DNA of 64,000 nucleotides from Bradyrhizobium sp. CCBAU 53338 (GTDB taxonomy: Bacteria > Pseudomonadota > Alphaproteobacteria > Rhizobiales > Xanthobacteraceae), in the NCBI RefSeq assembly GCF_015291665.1, contig NZ_CP030048.1:6262001-6326000 (forward strand). Reading direction: 5' to 3'. The translations under genes and the position numbers were made by a program. How positions within the stretch are numbered: the stretch's first letter is position 1; each line of letters starts with the position of its first letter. The notes below the pieces were generated by a model, which was not told the origin of the DNA, made no database searches, and saw nothing but the letters and a program-made list of their open reading frames with translations. This document shows, piece after piece, positions 47,651 through 56,805 of this stretch.

Positions 47651-48574
47651 ATGGAATTCACGACAGGTTTCGGCTGGAGCAGGCTGCCGTTGGCGGCCGC
47701 GTTCATTTTCGGCTCGGTGCTGACGGCCCAGGCGCAGATCATTCCGCCCTTCTCCCCGCCTCCCGGCGCGACCGCGCCCGACGACGAGGAAGCCGAGGTC
47801 GCCGAGACGACCCCCGATGCCAACGACGCCGACGTGCTCAAAGGCATCGACGTCGACAAGCTCGACTGGAGCCAGCTCGCCATCGACGCCGGCACGCTCA
47901 ACGACATCATCACCGCCAAGAAGCGGGCGCAGGCCGCCGCCAACAACGGCATGAACTGGTCGTCCAACGCCAACATCAACGGCTCCTCGGCCGTGACGGT
48001 GAAGCAGTCGGTGTCCTCGTTCTGGGACACCCGCGTCGGCGCCGACATGACGGTGACGAAGGAGCCGACCACGATGTCGGAGCTGCTGGCGCTGAAGGCC
48101 GAGAATGGCGGCAGCCTGCCGCAATCCTCCGGCAGCGCCTGGGCCGCCGCCACCGCGCCGGGCGCGGGCGCGATCTGGGACAAGACCGCGGTGGAAGCCC
48201 GCGTCGATCCCGGCAGTGAGCAGAGCAAGCTCGGCGCGTTGCTGACCAAGTCGGTGCCGCTGTCGAGCGATTATTCGCTGACGCTCCAGAACGGCTACAG
48301 CGTCAACCAGCAAGGCACCACGGCGCTGCCCGGCGTCGGCGGCCACATCACCCGCAACTACGAGACCGACCAGTCCGCCAAGGTCACGATCACCGATACC
48401 GGCACCAGCATCATCGCCGGCCAGACCATGTCGACCAGCGACGACAGGTGGCTGCGCAAGGTCGGCGCCGAGCAGAAGCTGTTCGACAACGTCACCGTCT
48501 CCGGCTCGGTCGGCGAAACCTCGCAAGGCGCGGTCAACAAGAGCGTGACGGCCGGCTTCAAGAAGACCTGGTGA
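47651..48574 (+). CDS. Exported hypothetical protein
   Basis: The 307-residue precursor has a signal peptide (GWSRLPLAAAFIFGSVLTAQAQ). The mature part opens with PPFSPPPGATAPDDEEAEVAE, a Pro- and acid-rich stretch. It continues with Ser/Thr/Asn-rich sequence (MNWSSNANINGSSAVTVKQS, then ALLTKSVPLSSDYSLTLQNGYS) and ends in beta-strand-like repeats (NVTVSGSVGETSQGAVNKSVTAGFKKTW), suggesting an outer-membrane or surface beta-structure. No recognised domain. Start 47651 is fixed by the signal peptide; GGGCAAGG lies just upstream. Confidence 0.7.
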   Translation: MEFTTGFGWSRLPLAAAFIFGSVLTAQAQIIPPFSPPPGATAPDDEEAEVAETTPDANDADVLKGIDVDKLDWSQLAIDAGTLNDIITAKKRAQAAANNGMNWSSNANINGSSAVTVKQSVSSFWDTRVGADMTVTKEPTTMSELLALKAENGGSLPQSSGSAWAAATAPGAGAIWDKTAVEARVDPGSEQSKLGALLTKSVPLSSDYSLTLQNGYSVNQQGTTALPGVGGHITRNYETDQSAKVTITDTGTSIIAGQTMSTSDDRWLRKVGAEQKLFDNVTVSGSVGETSQGAVNKSVTAGFKKTW

Positions 48575-48746
48575 GCCGTCTTCAGACTTCCCTAACCATA
48601 CGCCACGGCAAGGCCCCCGAATGGTCCGCCCTTGCCGCATCTCGGCCCTGTTGCGGTCAAAATCGGACGCCCAGATGCACCGGCCTGACACACATCGTCG
48701 TGCGGGGGACACTCGCGCCGCGCTCAACGCGAACAGGGGAATAACG

Positions 48747-49175
48747 ATGAACGCCATCCGTCCGGAAAAGGTTGAAGCAACCGAGACCGAAACCGTCGAC
48801 AGCAATCTCGCCGCCGTGACGGAAGTCGAAGCCGGCATCCGCGATTTCGTCCGCAACGACATCGCCTATCTGCGCCGGCCGGCCGCCGCCACGACCGCCA
48901 CCGACGCGCCGCCGCTCGATCCGAGCGCGGAAGCCACCGTCACCAACGTCAACTCGCTGATCCAGCGCGTCGCCGGCACCTCGCTCGCCGAGATCGAGAA
49001 TCTGATCTCCGAGCTCGAGAGCCTGCGCGACCTGCTCCATGCCGAAGGCCAGCGCGTCCAGCGCGAGATCTCGGGCTACGCCCAGCTCAGCCAGGCCGCG
49101 ATGAAGTCGACCCGCATGATCGCCGACAACGTCGCCCAGTGGAAGCGCGCCGCCGACGGCCTGCGCAACAGCTGA
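48747..49175 (+). CDS. Helical conserved hypothetical protein
   Basis: The 142-residue protein MNAIRPEKVEATETETVDSN has an Ala/Thr/Asp-rich linker, then a long predicted coiled-coil helix: TSLAEIENLISELESLRDLL, then RVQREISGYAQLSQAAMKST. It has no signal peptide or membrane segment. AGGGGA lies six bases before ATG 48747. A Rho-independent terminator follows. Function unknown. Confidence 0.7.
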   Translation: MNAIRPEKVEATETETVDSNLAAVTEVEAGIRDFVRNDIAYLRRPAAATTATDAPPLDPSAEATVTNVNSLIQRVAGTSLAEIENLISELESLRDLLHAEGQRVQREISGYAQLSQAAMKSTRMIADNVAQWKRAADGLRNS

Positions 49176-49201
49176 TCGAGCGAACCAGGCATCACCACCA
49201 G

Positions 49202-49235
49202 CCGCCGCGTTCCGAAAGGGGCGCGGCGGTTTTTG
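49202..49235 (+). terminator. Terminator after the 48747 gene
   Basis: CCGCCGCG/CGCGGCGG forms an 8-bp stem with a 12-nt loop followed by TTTTT on the plus strand, 27 bases past the stop codon. Confidence 0.8.
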
Positions 49236-49339
49236 ATTCCGGGGTGGAGATCGGGCTCAATCTTGAACCCTCCGCCCATCCCCGGCGACCAATGCCTGGC
49301 GCCCGTGCCACTGACGGCTGGGCCTGGGGACTCTTTCAA

Positions 49340-49477
49340 ATGGAAAGCATTCGGCCCGACAACACGGACCCGATACCGCTGCGGCCCGCGCCGAACCAGT
49401 TCGGGACCATCATGATGCGTTTTGTCGGGCTGCTGGCGGTTGCGATCGCGATCCTGGCGCTCGTCTATAGCCGCTGA
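49340..49477 (+). CDS. Small single-pass membrane protein
   Basis: The 45-residue protein MESIRPDNTDPIPLRPAPNQ leads into one hydrophobic helix (VGLLAVAIAILALVY) ending in SR. GGGGAC lies before the ATG. Codon bias matches the surrounding genes. Function unknown. Confidence 0.55.
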   Translation: MESIRPDNTDPIPLRPAPNQFGTIMMRFVGLLAVAIAILALVYSR

Positions 49478-49541
49478 GGGTGGGTGCCGCGTCGCGGCCC
49501 CGTGCGGAGGCCACTTCGTGGCCCCGCGGAGTTAACGAGCC

Positions 49542-49688
49542 TTAACGGCTCGCCTCGACCGTCGAGGCTTCCAGGGTGTAGGCGCCGTCGGCGTAGCCCT
49601 TCACCACCATGCCGGCAACCAGCATCACGGCCAGCGTCGCGGTAGCGAAGATAAATCCGACCAATTTCAGTGCGCCGCGGTCTGCCAT
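49542..49688 (-). CDS. Small single-pass membrane protein
   Basis: The 48-residue protein MADRGALKLVGFIFATATLA has one helix (FIFATATLAVMLVAGMVV) and a short polar C-terminus. GGGGACG precedes the ATG at 49688. Short proteins of this shape are common in Bradyrhizobium. Function unknown. Confidence 0.6.
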   Translation of the reverse strand: MADRGALKLVGFIFATATLAVMLVAGMVVKGYADGAYTLEASTVEASR

Positions 49689-49891
49689 AGTGCTCGTCCC
49701 CTGTACTCTGCCCAGTTCGTTCAAATAGACAGCGACAGGTTCATAATTGGTTAGCAACTCGATGGTTCCGGCAGCCTGCTTCGCGAGGCGCCAGCCATCT
49801 TGCGGAGGCTTATGGCAGCCACCCCGAATCGCGTCCATAGCGCGCGGGCAACACTTGCGCGCTCATTTCAGCCGTTCATTTTGGAACCGGT

Positions 49892-50371
49892 CTAACTGCC
49901 ATTCCGCATCGGCACGAAGGCGCTGGCGGTGATGGAATAAACCTCCTCGCCGCGCTGGTTGGTGCCGGTGGTGCGCGCGGTCAGGATGCCCCAGCCCGGA
50001 CGCGAGGCGGAGCTGCGCTTGTCGATGACGACGTTGGAATAGCTGATGATGTCGCCGGCGAGCACCGGCTTGATCCAGCGCAGGTCGCGAAAGCCCGGTG
50101 ACGGCCCCCACACCGCGATCTCCTCGCCGCGCGCGGTGGCTTCACGCGCCAGGCGCTGGCCATCGGCGACAAGCAGGCTCATGCAGGCCGAGCCGACATG
50201 CCAGCCGGAGGCAGCCAACCCGCCGAACAGGGAGTTCTTGCCCTCCTCCTCGTCGAGGTGAAAACGCTGCGGATCGAACTTCGCCGCAAAAGTCCTGATG
50301 GACTCCGCGGTGAACGCATAGGTGCCGATGTCGCGGCGATGGCCAACCTCGATCTCCTCGAAGAACCGCAT
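49892..50371 (-). CDS. MaoC-like hot-dog fold dehydratase
   Basis: The 159-residue protein MRFFEEIEVGHRRDIGTYAF has the MaoC-type R-hydratase catalytic pair in KFDPQRFHLDEEEG (Asp and His) and a SGWHVGSACMSLLV helix. It probably hydrates a 2-enoyl-CoA. Its ATG (50369-50371) overlaps the TGA of the preceding MaoC gene (TGATG), so the two are translationally coupled and may form a heterodimer. Confidence 0.88.
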   Translation of the reverse strand: MRFFEEIEVGHRRDIGTYAFTAESIRTFAAKFDPQRFHLDEEEGKNSLFGGLAASGWHVGSACMSLLVADGQRLAREATARGEEIAVWGPSPGFRDLRWIKPVLAGDIISYSNVVIDKRSSASRPGWGILTARTTGTNQRGEEVYSITASAFVPMRNGS

Positions 50372-50823
50372 CAGACCGCTCCCGCCCGCCGCTCGATCAG
50401 GATCGGCGAGGTCATCTCGCAGAGCGCTTCGCCCCTGGCGTTGCGCACGGTGCACTTGAACTTGACGATGCCGAGGTTCGGCCTGCTCTTCGAGGTGCGC
50501 GCTTCGATCACATCGACATCGAGCATCAGATCGTCGCCCGGCCGTAGCGGTGACAGCCAGCGCACCTCGTCGACCCCGGGCGATCCCAGCGAGGCGGCGC
50601 GGGTAATGAAACCGTCGGCCATCATCCGCATCATCAGCGAGCAGAGGTGCCAGCCTGAGCCGGACAGGCCGCGCAGCATGCTCCTGGAGGCGGCCTCCTC
50701 GTCCAGATGCATCGGCTGCGGATCGAACTCGGCGGCGAAGGCCAGGATCTCGTCGCGGGTCACATGGCGCGGGCCGAACGTTCCGTAGCGGCCGGTCGGG
50801 AAATCTTCGAAGGTCAGGGTCAT
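50371..50823 (-). CDS. MaoC-like hot-dog fold dehydratase, partner gene
   Basis: The 150-residue protein MTLTFEDFPTGRYGTFGPRH carries AEFDPQPMHLDEEAA with the Asp/His pair and the same SGWHL segment as its downstream neighbour. Both retain catalytic residues, unlike double hot-dog enzymes in which one half is inactive. A role in acyl-CoA metabolism is likely; the substrate is unknown. The start at 50823 is taken in preference to 50865 by similarity to the partner. Confidence 0.88.
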   Translation of the reverse strand: MTLTFEDFPTGRYGTFGPRHVTRDEILAFAAEFDPQPMHLDEEAASRSMLRGLSGSGWHLCSLMMRMMADGFITRAASLGSPGVDEVRWLSPLRPGDDLMLDVDVIEARTSKSRPNLGIVKFKCTVRNARGEALCEMTSPILIERRAGAV

Positions 50824-50983
50824 CTTTAGGAAAAGCTTTGCGGGAAGGACAGATTGTGGCCGCACTTTGCGGCAATCTCAACCCGCCGGTCCGCATGGCT
50901 CGTGCTACATTCGACGAGTCGGGCCGGACCTGCCTCATTGTTCTGATGGCGCGGCCGGGGCGCGATCTGCCCGGGGGAGAGAG

Positions 50984-51280
50984 ATGTTTTCATTCAGCGA
51001 TCTGTTTCAGTGGGACCGCTTCATCACGCCGACGATCATCAAGACCTTCTACTGGCTGGTGATCGGCGTGATCTGCCTGTTCGGCCTCTCCGGAATTTTC
51101 GCCGGCCTCACCGCGATGGCGATCAGCCCGTTCGCCGGCTTCCTCGTCGTGCTGGAATCGATCGCGGGCGTCGTCGTCGGCGTGGTGTTCTCGCGCATCG
51201 CCGCGGAATTGATCCTGATCGTGTTCCGCATCAACGAGCATCTCGGCGCCATCAGGGATCAGGGTGGCGGGATGCAGTGA
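50984..51280 (+). CDS. DUF4282 small membrane protein
   Basis: The 98-residue protein begins MFSFSDLFQWDRFITPTIIK. It has two hydrophobic segments (FYWLVIGVICLFGLSGIFAG and GFLVVLESIAGVVVGVVFSR), then ELILIVFRINEHL, which is the DUF4282 pattern. GGGGGAGAGAG precedes ATG 50984. Function unknown. Confidence 0.85.
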   Translation: MFSFSDLFQWDRFITPTIIKTFYWLVIGVICLFGLSGIFAGLTAMAISPFAGFLVVLESIAGVVVGVVFSRIAAELILIVFRINEHLGAIRDQGGGMQ

Positions 51281-51288
51281 CGGCACGC

Positions 51289-51437
51289 ACAGGTGCCGTC
51301 GACGCCTCTTCCACATTAAACCGGAATGCATCACGTCGCCCGCCGGCGACGCCATGTTCCTTGCCTTCGAGGCGCAGCTCGCCGGCATGGCGGCCTGCCA
51401 CCGAGATAGGCGTATCAGGCGCGACGTCGTTCTTCAC
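51289..51437 (-). pseudogene. Degraded duplicate of the ychF 3' end
   Basis: This minus-strand segment reads AGELRLEGKEHGVAGGRRDAFRFN, against [24 protein letters not shown] at the real YchF C-terminus. The DNA matches 52074-52216 strongly over about 70 bases (GCATCACGTCGCC, then TTCCTTGCCTTCGAG, then CGCAGCT), and weakly further out, with small indels that shift the frame. It has no N-terminal part and no own start. Together with ychF it brackets the acyltransferase gene as direct repeats. Confidence 0.7.
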
Positions 51438-51506
51438 CGCGTATTTACGCACGAATGCGAGGCTCGGCAGCAGAGGCGCGGGGCGCCGCGAGGGTCAGGA
51501 GCGAAT

Positions 51507-52070
51507 GTGGTGCGCAAGATCGAGAATCCGGTGCTGCGGGCCGGTGCGCGCCTGTTCTTCGCCTGTCGGCGCGCCTGGCTGACGCTGCGGTACGGGCGCC
51601 GGCTCCAGCTCGGACCCGGGATCGTGTTCAAGGGTCGGCTGGTGCTCGGTCCCGGGGTCCGGGTGTCGATCGGTGAGAGCTGCCGGATCGGCAAGCGCGT
51701 GCTGATCACCGGGCGTGGCCAGGTGACGGTCGGCAATGACACCTTGCTCAACGGCTGCTGGATCGGCTGCGAGCAGAAGGTCGACATCGGATCGTTCTGC
51801 CTGATCAGCGACTGCGACATCGTCGACACGGACTTTCACAACCTTCCCCCGCGGCTTCGGCACGAGCCTGCGGTTGCTCGGGCCGTCGCGCCGGTGCACA
51901 TCGGGGACAACGTGTGGGTGGGCGCACGCTCGATCGTGCTCAAGGGAGTGACGATCGGCGACCACTCGGTCGTGGGCGCCGGAGCGGTCGTGCGTGAGGA
52001 CGTCGCCCCGCGCGTGGTCGTCGCCGGGAATCCGGCGGCTGTCGTCAAGCAGTTCGGCGACGACGAATAG
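51507..52070 (+). CDS. Left-handed beta-helix (hexapeptide) acyltransferase
   Basis: The 187-residue protein has repeated hexapeptide motifs from about residue 30 onward (GPGIVFKGRLVLGPGVRVSIGESCRIG, VTVGNDTLLNGCWIG, VHIGDNVWVGARSIVLKGVTIGDHSVVGAGAVV). The catalytic-type His is in DTDFHNLPP. It resembles maltose/serine O-acetyltransferase-type enzymes that acetylate sugars or surface polysaccharides. AGGAG precedes GTG at 51507 or 51510. The direct repeats of the ychF end on both sides suggest that the gene arrived as an insertion. Confidence 0.82.
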   Translation: MVRKIENPVLRAGARLFFACRRAWLTLRYGRRLQLGPGIVFKGRLVLGPGVRVSIGESCRIGKRVLITGRGQVTVGNDTLLNGCWIGCEQKVDIGSFCLISDCDIVDTDFHNLPPRLRHEPAVARAVAPVHIGDNVWVGARSIVLKGVTIGDHSVVGAGAVVREDVAPRVVVAGNPAAVVKQFGDDE

Positions 52071-52091
52071 GCAGGCGCCGTCGTTGCGGCC

Positions 52092-53189
52092 TTACGTATT
52101 GAAGCGGAAATGCATGACGTCGCCGTCGGCGACGACGTATTCCTTGCCTTCGAGCCGCAGCTTGCCGGCATCACGCGCGCCGGCTTCGCCGTTGAACGCG
52201 ACGTAGTCCTGATAGGCAATCGTCTCGGCGCGGATGAAACCCTTCTCGAAATCGGTGTGGATCACGCCGGCCGCGCCCGGCGCCTTGGTGCCGCGATGGA
52301 TGGTCCAGGCGCGCGCTTCCTTCGGGCCCACCGTGAAATAGGTGATGAGGTCGAGCAGCGTGTAGCCGGCGCGGATCAGGCGATCGAGGCCGGCCTCTTC
52401 CAGACCCAGCGTCTCCAGGAAGTCGGCCCGCTCCTCGCGCGAGATCGTCGCAATCTCGGATTCGATCTTGGCGGAGATCACGACGGCGACCGCGCCTTCC
52501 TTGGCGGCCTGTTCCTGCACGGCCTTCGAAAACGCATTGCCCGTGGCGGCGGAGCCCTCCTCGACGTTGCAAACGTAGAGCACGGGCTTGGACGACAGCA
52601 GGCCGAGCATGCCGAAGGCGCGCTCTTCTTCGGCCTTGCGCTCGACGAGGCGCGCGGGCTTGCCCTCGCGCAGCAGCACCAGCGTGCGGTTGACGAGGTC
52701 GAGCTGCTCCTTGGCGTCCTTGTCGTTGCCCTTGGCCTTCTTGGTGAGGTTGTCGACGCGCTTTTCGAGGCTGTCGAGATCGGCGAGCATCAGCTCGGTC
52801 TCGATGGTCTCGATGTCGGCGAGCGGAGCGATCTTGCCCTCGACATGGGTGATGTCGGAATCCTCGAAGCAGCGCACGACATGCGCGATGGCGTCGACCT
52901 CGCGGATGTTGGCGAGGAACTGGTTGCCGAGACCTTCACCCTTGGAGGCGCCGCGCACGAGGCCGGCGATGTCGACGAAGGTCAGCCGGGTCGGGATGAT
53001 CTGCGCTGATTTGGCGATCGCCGCGAGCTTGTCGAGCCGCGGATCGGGCACGGCGACTTCGCCGACGTTCGGCTCGATGGTGCAGAACGGATAGTTCGCA
53101 GCCTGCGCCGCGGCCGTCTCGGTCAGCGCGTTGAACAAGGTCGACTTGCCGACATTGGGCAATCCGACGATTCCGCATTTGAATCCCAC
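52092..53189 (-). CDS. ychF: Redox-regulated ATPase YchF (Obg family)
   Basis: YchF/Ola1 is a ribosome-associated ATPase linked to stress and redox response. The 365-residue protein has the P-loop [35 protein letters not shown] (G3 region), a coiled-coil insert, and a C-terminal TGS domain. The G4 element reads NVEE instead of NKxD, the change that gives YchF its preference for ATP. The start is GTG at 53189. It begins 4 bases after pth, so it is coupled to it. Its 3' end is duplicated at 51289-51437. Confidence 0.96.
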   Translation of the reverse strand: MGFKCGIVGLPNVGKSTLFNALTETAAAQAANYPFCTIEPNVGEVAVPDPRLDKLAAIAKSAQIIPTRLTFVDIAGLVRGASKGEGLGNQFLANIREVDAIAHVVRCFEDSDITHVEGKIAPLADIETIETELMLADLDSLEKRVDNLTKKAKGNDKDAKEQLDLVNRTLVLLREGKPARLVERKAEEERAFGMLGLLSSKPVLYVCNVEEGSAATGNAFSKAVQEQAAKEGAVAVVISAKIESEIATISREERADFLETLGLEEAGLDRLIRAGYTLLDLITYFTVGPKEARAWTIHRGTKAPGAAGVIHTDFEKGFIRAETIAYQDYVAFNGEAGARDAGKLRLEGKEYVVADGDVMHFRFNT

Positions 53190-53193
53190 GAGC

Positions 53194-53799
53194 CTATTCC
53201 TTGCCGTTCTCGTCCTTGGTCAAAAATCCCTTCGCCTGCATCGCAAGATGCACCCTGTTGGCGAAGGTCGCGTCAGTGCCCTTGGCGATCAGTGCGGCGT
53301 GCTCGGCCACCGCGTCGCAGAGCGTCGTCACCCACTCGTTGTCGGCCTTGGCGAAGTCCGACAGGACATGGCCGTGCACCATCTCCTTGACGCCGGGATG
53401 ACCGATGCCGAGCCTGACACGGCGATACTCGTTGCCGATATGCGCCGATATCGAGCGCAGACCGTTATGGCCGGCGATGCCGCCGCCGATCTTCACCCGC
53501 ACCTTGCCCGGCGGCAGCTCGAGCTCGTCGTGAAACACCGTGGTATCGCCCGGCGCGATCTTGAAGAAGGCCGCCGCCTCCTGAACGCTGCGGCCGGAGT
53601 CGTTCATGTAGGTCGTGGGCTTGAGCAGGATTATACGCTCGGTGCCTAGCGTGCCTTCCGAGGTCTCGCCCTGAAAGCGACGGCGCCATGGTGCGAAACC
53701 ATGACGCCGTGCGATCTCGTCCACGGCCATGAAGCCGATATTGTGCCGGTTACGTGCGTATTTCGCGCCGGGATTGCCGAGCCCAACAAAGAGTCGCAT
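53194..53799 (-). CDS. pth: Peptidyl-tRNA hydrolase
   Basis: Pth frees tRNA from peptidyl-tRNAs dropped by ribosomes. The 201-residue protein opens [20 protein letters not shown] with N9 and the catalytic H19, followed by [13 protein letters not shown]. Later segments include [27 protein letters not shown] and [13 protein letters not shown], all conserved. It lies between rplY and ychF on the same strand. Confidence 0.96.
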   Translation of the reverse strand: MRLFVGLGNPGAKYARNRHNIGFMAVDEIARRHGFAPWRRRFQGETSEGTLGTERIILLKPTTYMNDSGRSVQEAAAFFKIAPGDTTVFHDELELPPGKVRVKIGGGIAGHNGLRSISAHIGNEYRRVRLGIGHPGVKEMVHGHVLSDFAKADNEWVTTLCDAVAEHAALIAKGTDATFANRVHLAMQAKGFLTKDENGKE

Positions 53800-53860
53800 G
53801 ACGCGGCGCGCCCCTCAGCCGGCACGCGATCCGGGGACCGCGCGCCGGCTTCTCGAGAGA

Positions 53861-54589
53861 TTACTTCTTCTTGTCGCCGCCGGCCGGAGCCTTGGCAGCC
53901 GCCGCAGGCGCAGCAGCGCCCGCAGCCGGAGCCGCAGCACCCGCAGCCGGAGCAGCGGCACCCGCCGCCGGAGCGGCGCCGCCGGCAGCAGCCGCAGCCG
54001 CGGCCTTCTGCTCTTCGGCGTAGCCGGACGGCGGCACGATGGTGACGAGGGTCGCGTCGGCGCGGGTCAGCGCCTTCACGCCGTTCGGCAGCTTGACGTC
54101 AGACAGATGCAGCGAATGACCGATTTCCAGCGAGCCGACGTCGGCCTCGATGTACTGCGGAATGTTCTCGACACCGCATTCGAGCTCGATCGCGTGGGCC
54201 ACGATGTTGACCGTCCCGCCGCGCTTCACGCCGGGCGAGCCTTCCGCCTTCACGACATGCAGCGGAACGCTGATGCGGATGGTGGCGCCTTCGCCGAGAC
54301 GCATGAAGTCGACGTGGATCGGGAAATCCTTGACCGGATCGAGGTGATAGTCGCGCGGAATCACGCGGTGCTTCTTGCCATCGAGGTCGATGTCGACCAG
54401 CGTGGTCAGGAACCGGCCGGCGAGGATGCGCTGGCGCAGTTCACGATCTGCAATCGAGATCGTCAGCGGGGGCTGGTTGTTACCATAGATCACTCCGGGC
54501 ACTCTGCCGGCGCGACGCTCAGCCCGGGCGGCCCCCTTGCCGCTCTTCGGACGTGCGGTCGCCTTCAATTCCTTGACGGTCGTCGCCAT
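53861..54589 (-). CDS. rplY: 50S ribosomal protein L25/Ctc, long form
   Basis: The 242-residue L25 binds 5S rRNA in the large subunit. The N-terminal L25 domain starts MATTVKELKATARPKSGKGA and continues with ERRAGRVPGVIYGNNQPPLT; the TL5/Ctc C-terminal beta domain spans about 95-195. The tail of about 45 residues is a low-complexity run of PAAGAAA repeats ending KKK, which the core family lacks. A GGGCCGC/GCGGCCC hairpin lies just before its start. It is first in the rplY-pth-ychF run. Confidence 0.95.
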   Translation of the reverse strand: MATTVKELKATARPKSGKGAARAERRAGRVPGVIYGNNQPPLTISIADRELRQRILAGRFLTTLVDIDLDGKKHRVIPRDYHLDPVKDFPIHVDFMRLGEGATIRISVPLHVVKAEGSPGVKRGGTVNIVAHAIELECGVENIPQYIEADVGSLEIGHSLHLSDVKLPNGVKALTRADATLVTIVPPSGYAEEQKAAAAAAAGGAAPAAGAAAPAAGAAAPAAGAAAPAAAAKAPAGGDKKK

Positions 54590-54783
54590 AGTCTAAGTCC
54601 TTGTTTTTGCAAAAGTTAATGGGCCGCAAGGCGGCCCATGGCGTACGCCGCAGCAAGCCTCCAGGGGTGCGGGGGCCGCGGACGTGGCGGGCTTGTACCC
54701 GGAAGATGCGGAAATGACAAGGAGAATGGGCTGGCCGGCAGATTACCGGGGAGCCCCCTGGTATCCCGGATGGAGCGGACTAA

Positions 54784-55035
54784 CTACCCGCCGAGCTTGG
54801 CCTCCAGCGCCGCGATGCGCGCCTTGAGGGCCTCGTTCTCCTCGCGGGCGAGGCGGGCCATGTCCTTGACCGCCTCGAACTCCTCGCGCTTGACCAGGTC
54901 CATGTCGCGCAGGAACTTCTCGGCCTGCGTCCGCATCACCGTGTCGAACTCGCGCTTGACGCCCTGGGCCGCGCCGGCGGCGTCGTTCATCATGCGGCCG
55001 ATCTCGTCGAAAAACCGGTTGGTGGTCTGGGTCAT
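54784..55035 (-). CDS. ubiK: Ubiquinone biosynthesis accessory factor UbiK
   Basis: The 83-residue protein MTQTTNRFFDEIGRMMNDAA has the BMFP/UbiK pattern: a membrane-touching N-terminal helix followed by a coiled coil (VKREEFEAVKDMARLAREEN and ALKARIAALEAKLGG). UbiK assists the ubiquinone hydroxylase complex with lipid binding. The start at 55035 is set by this pattern. It is divergent from the dienelactone hydrolase gene and close to lgt, an arrangement common in this class. Confidence 0.85.
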   Translation of the reverse strand: MTQTTNRFFDEIGRMMNDAAGAAQGVKREFDTVMRTQAEKFLRDMDLVKREEFEAVKDMARLAREENEALKARIAALEAKLGG

Positions 55036-55196
55036 GTCGGCCTCCGATAAACTTTGCGCGAACGCGCAAAAAGACAATGGCAATCCGCGAAGGCGGGTTC
55101 AAGGCCCGCGCGGCGGTATCCTTGTCATGCCCCGGTTTCCTTGCAATCGTATTCAACGTCCCTGCATAACAAGAATCACAAGGCGGAACGCAAGAC

Positions 55197-55931
55197 ATGA
55201 TCGAGCAGCAGATCGCTATTCCCACCAAGGACGGCCACACCGCCACCTTCATCGTCCATCCCGAGCGCGGCGGACCGTTCCCGGTCATCCTGTTCTACAT
55301 GGACGCGCCGGCGATCCGCGAAGAGCTGCGCGACATGGCGCGCCGGCTCGCGACCTCGGGCTATTACGTGATGCTGCCGAACCTTTACTATCGCTCCGGC
55401 GTCATGGAGCTCGGCGCGCTGCCGGCCGATCCAAACGCACCGGAGCGCAAGCGCATGTTCGCGCTGATGGGCTCGCTCACCATTCCCATGATCATGGACG
55501 ACACAAGCGCGCTGCTCACCTATGCCGAGGGCCAGACCGCCGCGAACACCAAAATCGTCGGCACCGTCGGCTATTGCATGAGCGGCCGCTACGCCGTGAA
55601 TGCCGCCACGCATTTCCCCGACAGCGTCAAGGCTGCCGCCTCGGTCTACGGCACGCAGCTCGCGACCGACCAGGCCGACAGCCCGCATCTCGCAGCCAGC
55701 AAGACCAAAGCCGAGCTCTATTTCGCCTGCGCCGAGACCGACATCTATGCGCCGACCGAGATCATCGAGAAGGTCAAGCAGGGCATGAACGGCGCGAAAG
55801 CCGAGGTCGAGATCTATCCCGGCACCCATCACGGCTTCGCCTTCCCCAAGCGCCCGGTCTATGATCGCGACGCCGCCGAGCGGCATTGGGAGCGCTTGCT
55901 GGCGCTCTATCGCCGCAATCTCCATCAATAG
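55197..55931 (+). CDS. Dienelactone hydrolase family protein
   Basis: The 244-residue alpha/beta hydrolase has the nucleophile elbow GYCMSGR with C127, the catalytic His in GTHHGFAF, and Asp in the [10 protein letters not shown] region, the Cys-Asp-His triad typical of DLH. It likely opens a lactone or hydrolyses an ester; the substrate is unknown. AAGGCGG precedes ATG 55197. It ends 8 bases before lgt, so it may lead the operon. Confidence 0.9.
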   Translation: MIEQQIAIPTKDGHTATFIVHPERGGPFPVILFYMDAPAIREELRDMARRLATSGYYVMLPNLYYRSGVMELGALPADPNAPERKRMFALMGSLTIPMIMDDTSALLTYAEGQTAANTKIVGTVGYCMSGRYAVNAATHFPDSVKAAASVYGTQLATDQADSPHLAASKTKAELYFACAETDIYAPTEIIEKVKQGMNGAKAEVEIYPGTHHGFAFPKRPVYDRDAAERHWERLLALYRRNLHQ

Positions 55932-55939
55932 CAGGCGCG

Positions 55940-56785
55940 ATGCCCCTTCTGCTCATCGACTTCCCGTCCTTCAACCCGATCGCGGTCGCGATCGGGCCGT
56001 TCGCGGTCCGCTGGTACGCGCTGGCCTATATCGGCGGCATCGTCATCGGCTGGCTCTATGCGCGCTCGCTGCTGAAGAACGAGCGCCTGTGGGGCGGCCC
56101 CGCACCGATGTCGCTGGTGCAGGTGGACGACTTCATCCTCTGGGTCACGCTCGGCATCATCCTCGGCGGCCGCACCGGCTACGTGCTGTTCTACAATCTC
56201 CCCTTCTTCATCGATCATCCCGCAGCGATTCTCCGGCTGTGGGAAGGCGGCATGTCCTTCCACGGCGGCTTCCTCGGCTGCGTCGTCGCGGTGATGTGGT
56301 TTGCCAATCGCAACGGCATCTCGATCCTGTCGCTCGGCGACATCACGACCGCGGTCGCTCCAATCGGGCTGCTGCTGGGGCGTATCGCCAATTTCATCAA
56401 CGGCGAATTATGGGGCCGCGCCACCGATGCGAGCCTGCCCTGGGCCATGATCTTCCCCAACGATCCGACACACCTGCCGCGTCATCCGAGCCAGCTCTAT
56501 GAAGCCGGCATGGAGGGCATCCTGCTGTTCACGGTGCTCGCGATCATGATCCGCCTCGGCGCCCTGAAGCGCCCCGGCATGATCCTCGGCGCCTTCATCC
56601 TGATGTATGGCCTGACCCGCATCGCCGGCGAGCATTTCCGCGAGCCGGACGTTCAGCTCGGCTTCCTCTGGGGGGGATTGACCATGGGCATGCTGCTGTC
56701 GATCCCGATGCTACTCGTCGGCGGTGCGCTTATTGTATGGGCTGTCAGGCGCGGTGCGCGGAAGCCCACCGAGGCCGTCAGTTAA
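55940..56785 (+). CDS. lgt: Prolipoprotein diacylglyceryl transferase
   Basis: Lgt transfers diacylglycerol from phosphatidylglycerol to the cysteine of lipoprotein precursors. The 281-residue, about 7-helix membrane protein has the conserved [14 protein letters not shown] and [17 protein letters not shown] motifs and [15 protein letters not shown] near the C-terminus. ATG 55940 is chosen over 55886. It is followed by midA 20 bases later and then pgeF. Confidence 0.96.
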   Translation: MPLLLIDFPSFNPIAVAIGPFAVRWYALAYIGGIVIGWLYARSLLKNERLWGGPAPMSLVQVDDFILWVTLGIILGGRTGYVLFYNLPFFIDHPAAILRLWEGGMSFHGGFLGCVVAVMWFANRNGISILSLGDITTAVAPIGLLLGRIANFINGELWGRATDASLPWAMIFPNDPTHLPRHPSQLYEAGMEGILLFTVLAIMIRLGALKRPGMILGAFILMYGLTRIAGEHFREPDVQLGFLWGGLTMGMLLSIPMLLVGGALIVWAVRRGARKPTEAVS

Positions 56786-56805
56786 TTCGTTTCGAGAAGA
56801 CAATT

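Noticed and set aside
53861-54000. Repeated GCAGCCGGAGC-type units, considered as a CRISPR-like array
   Set aside because: The units are in frame, encode PAAGAAA in rplY, and have no spacers of constant length.
54618-54640. GGGCCGC/GCGGCCC hairpin upstream of rplY, considered as a terminator for ubiK
   Set aside because: It lies about 150 bases past ubiK and lacks a proper T run, so the assignment is too weak.
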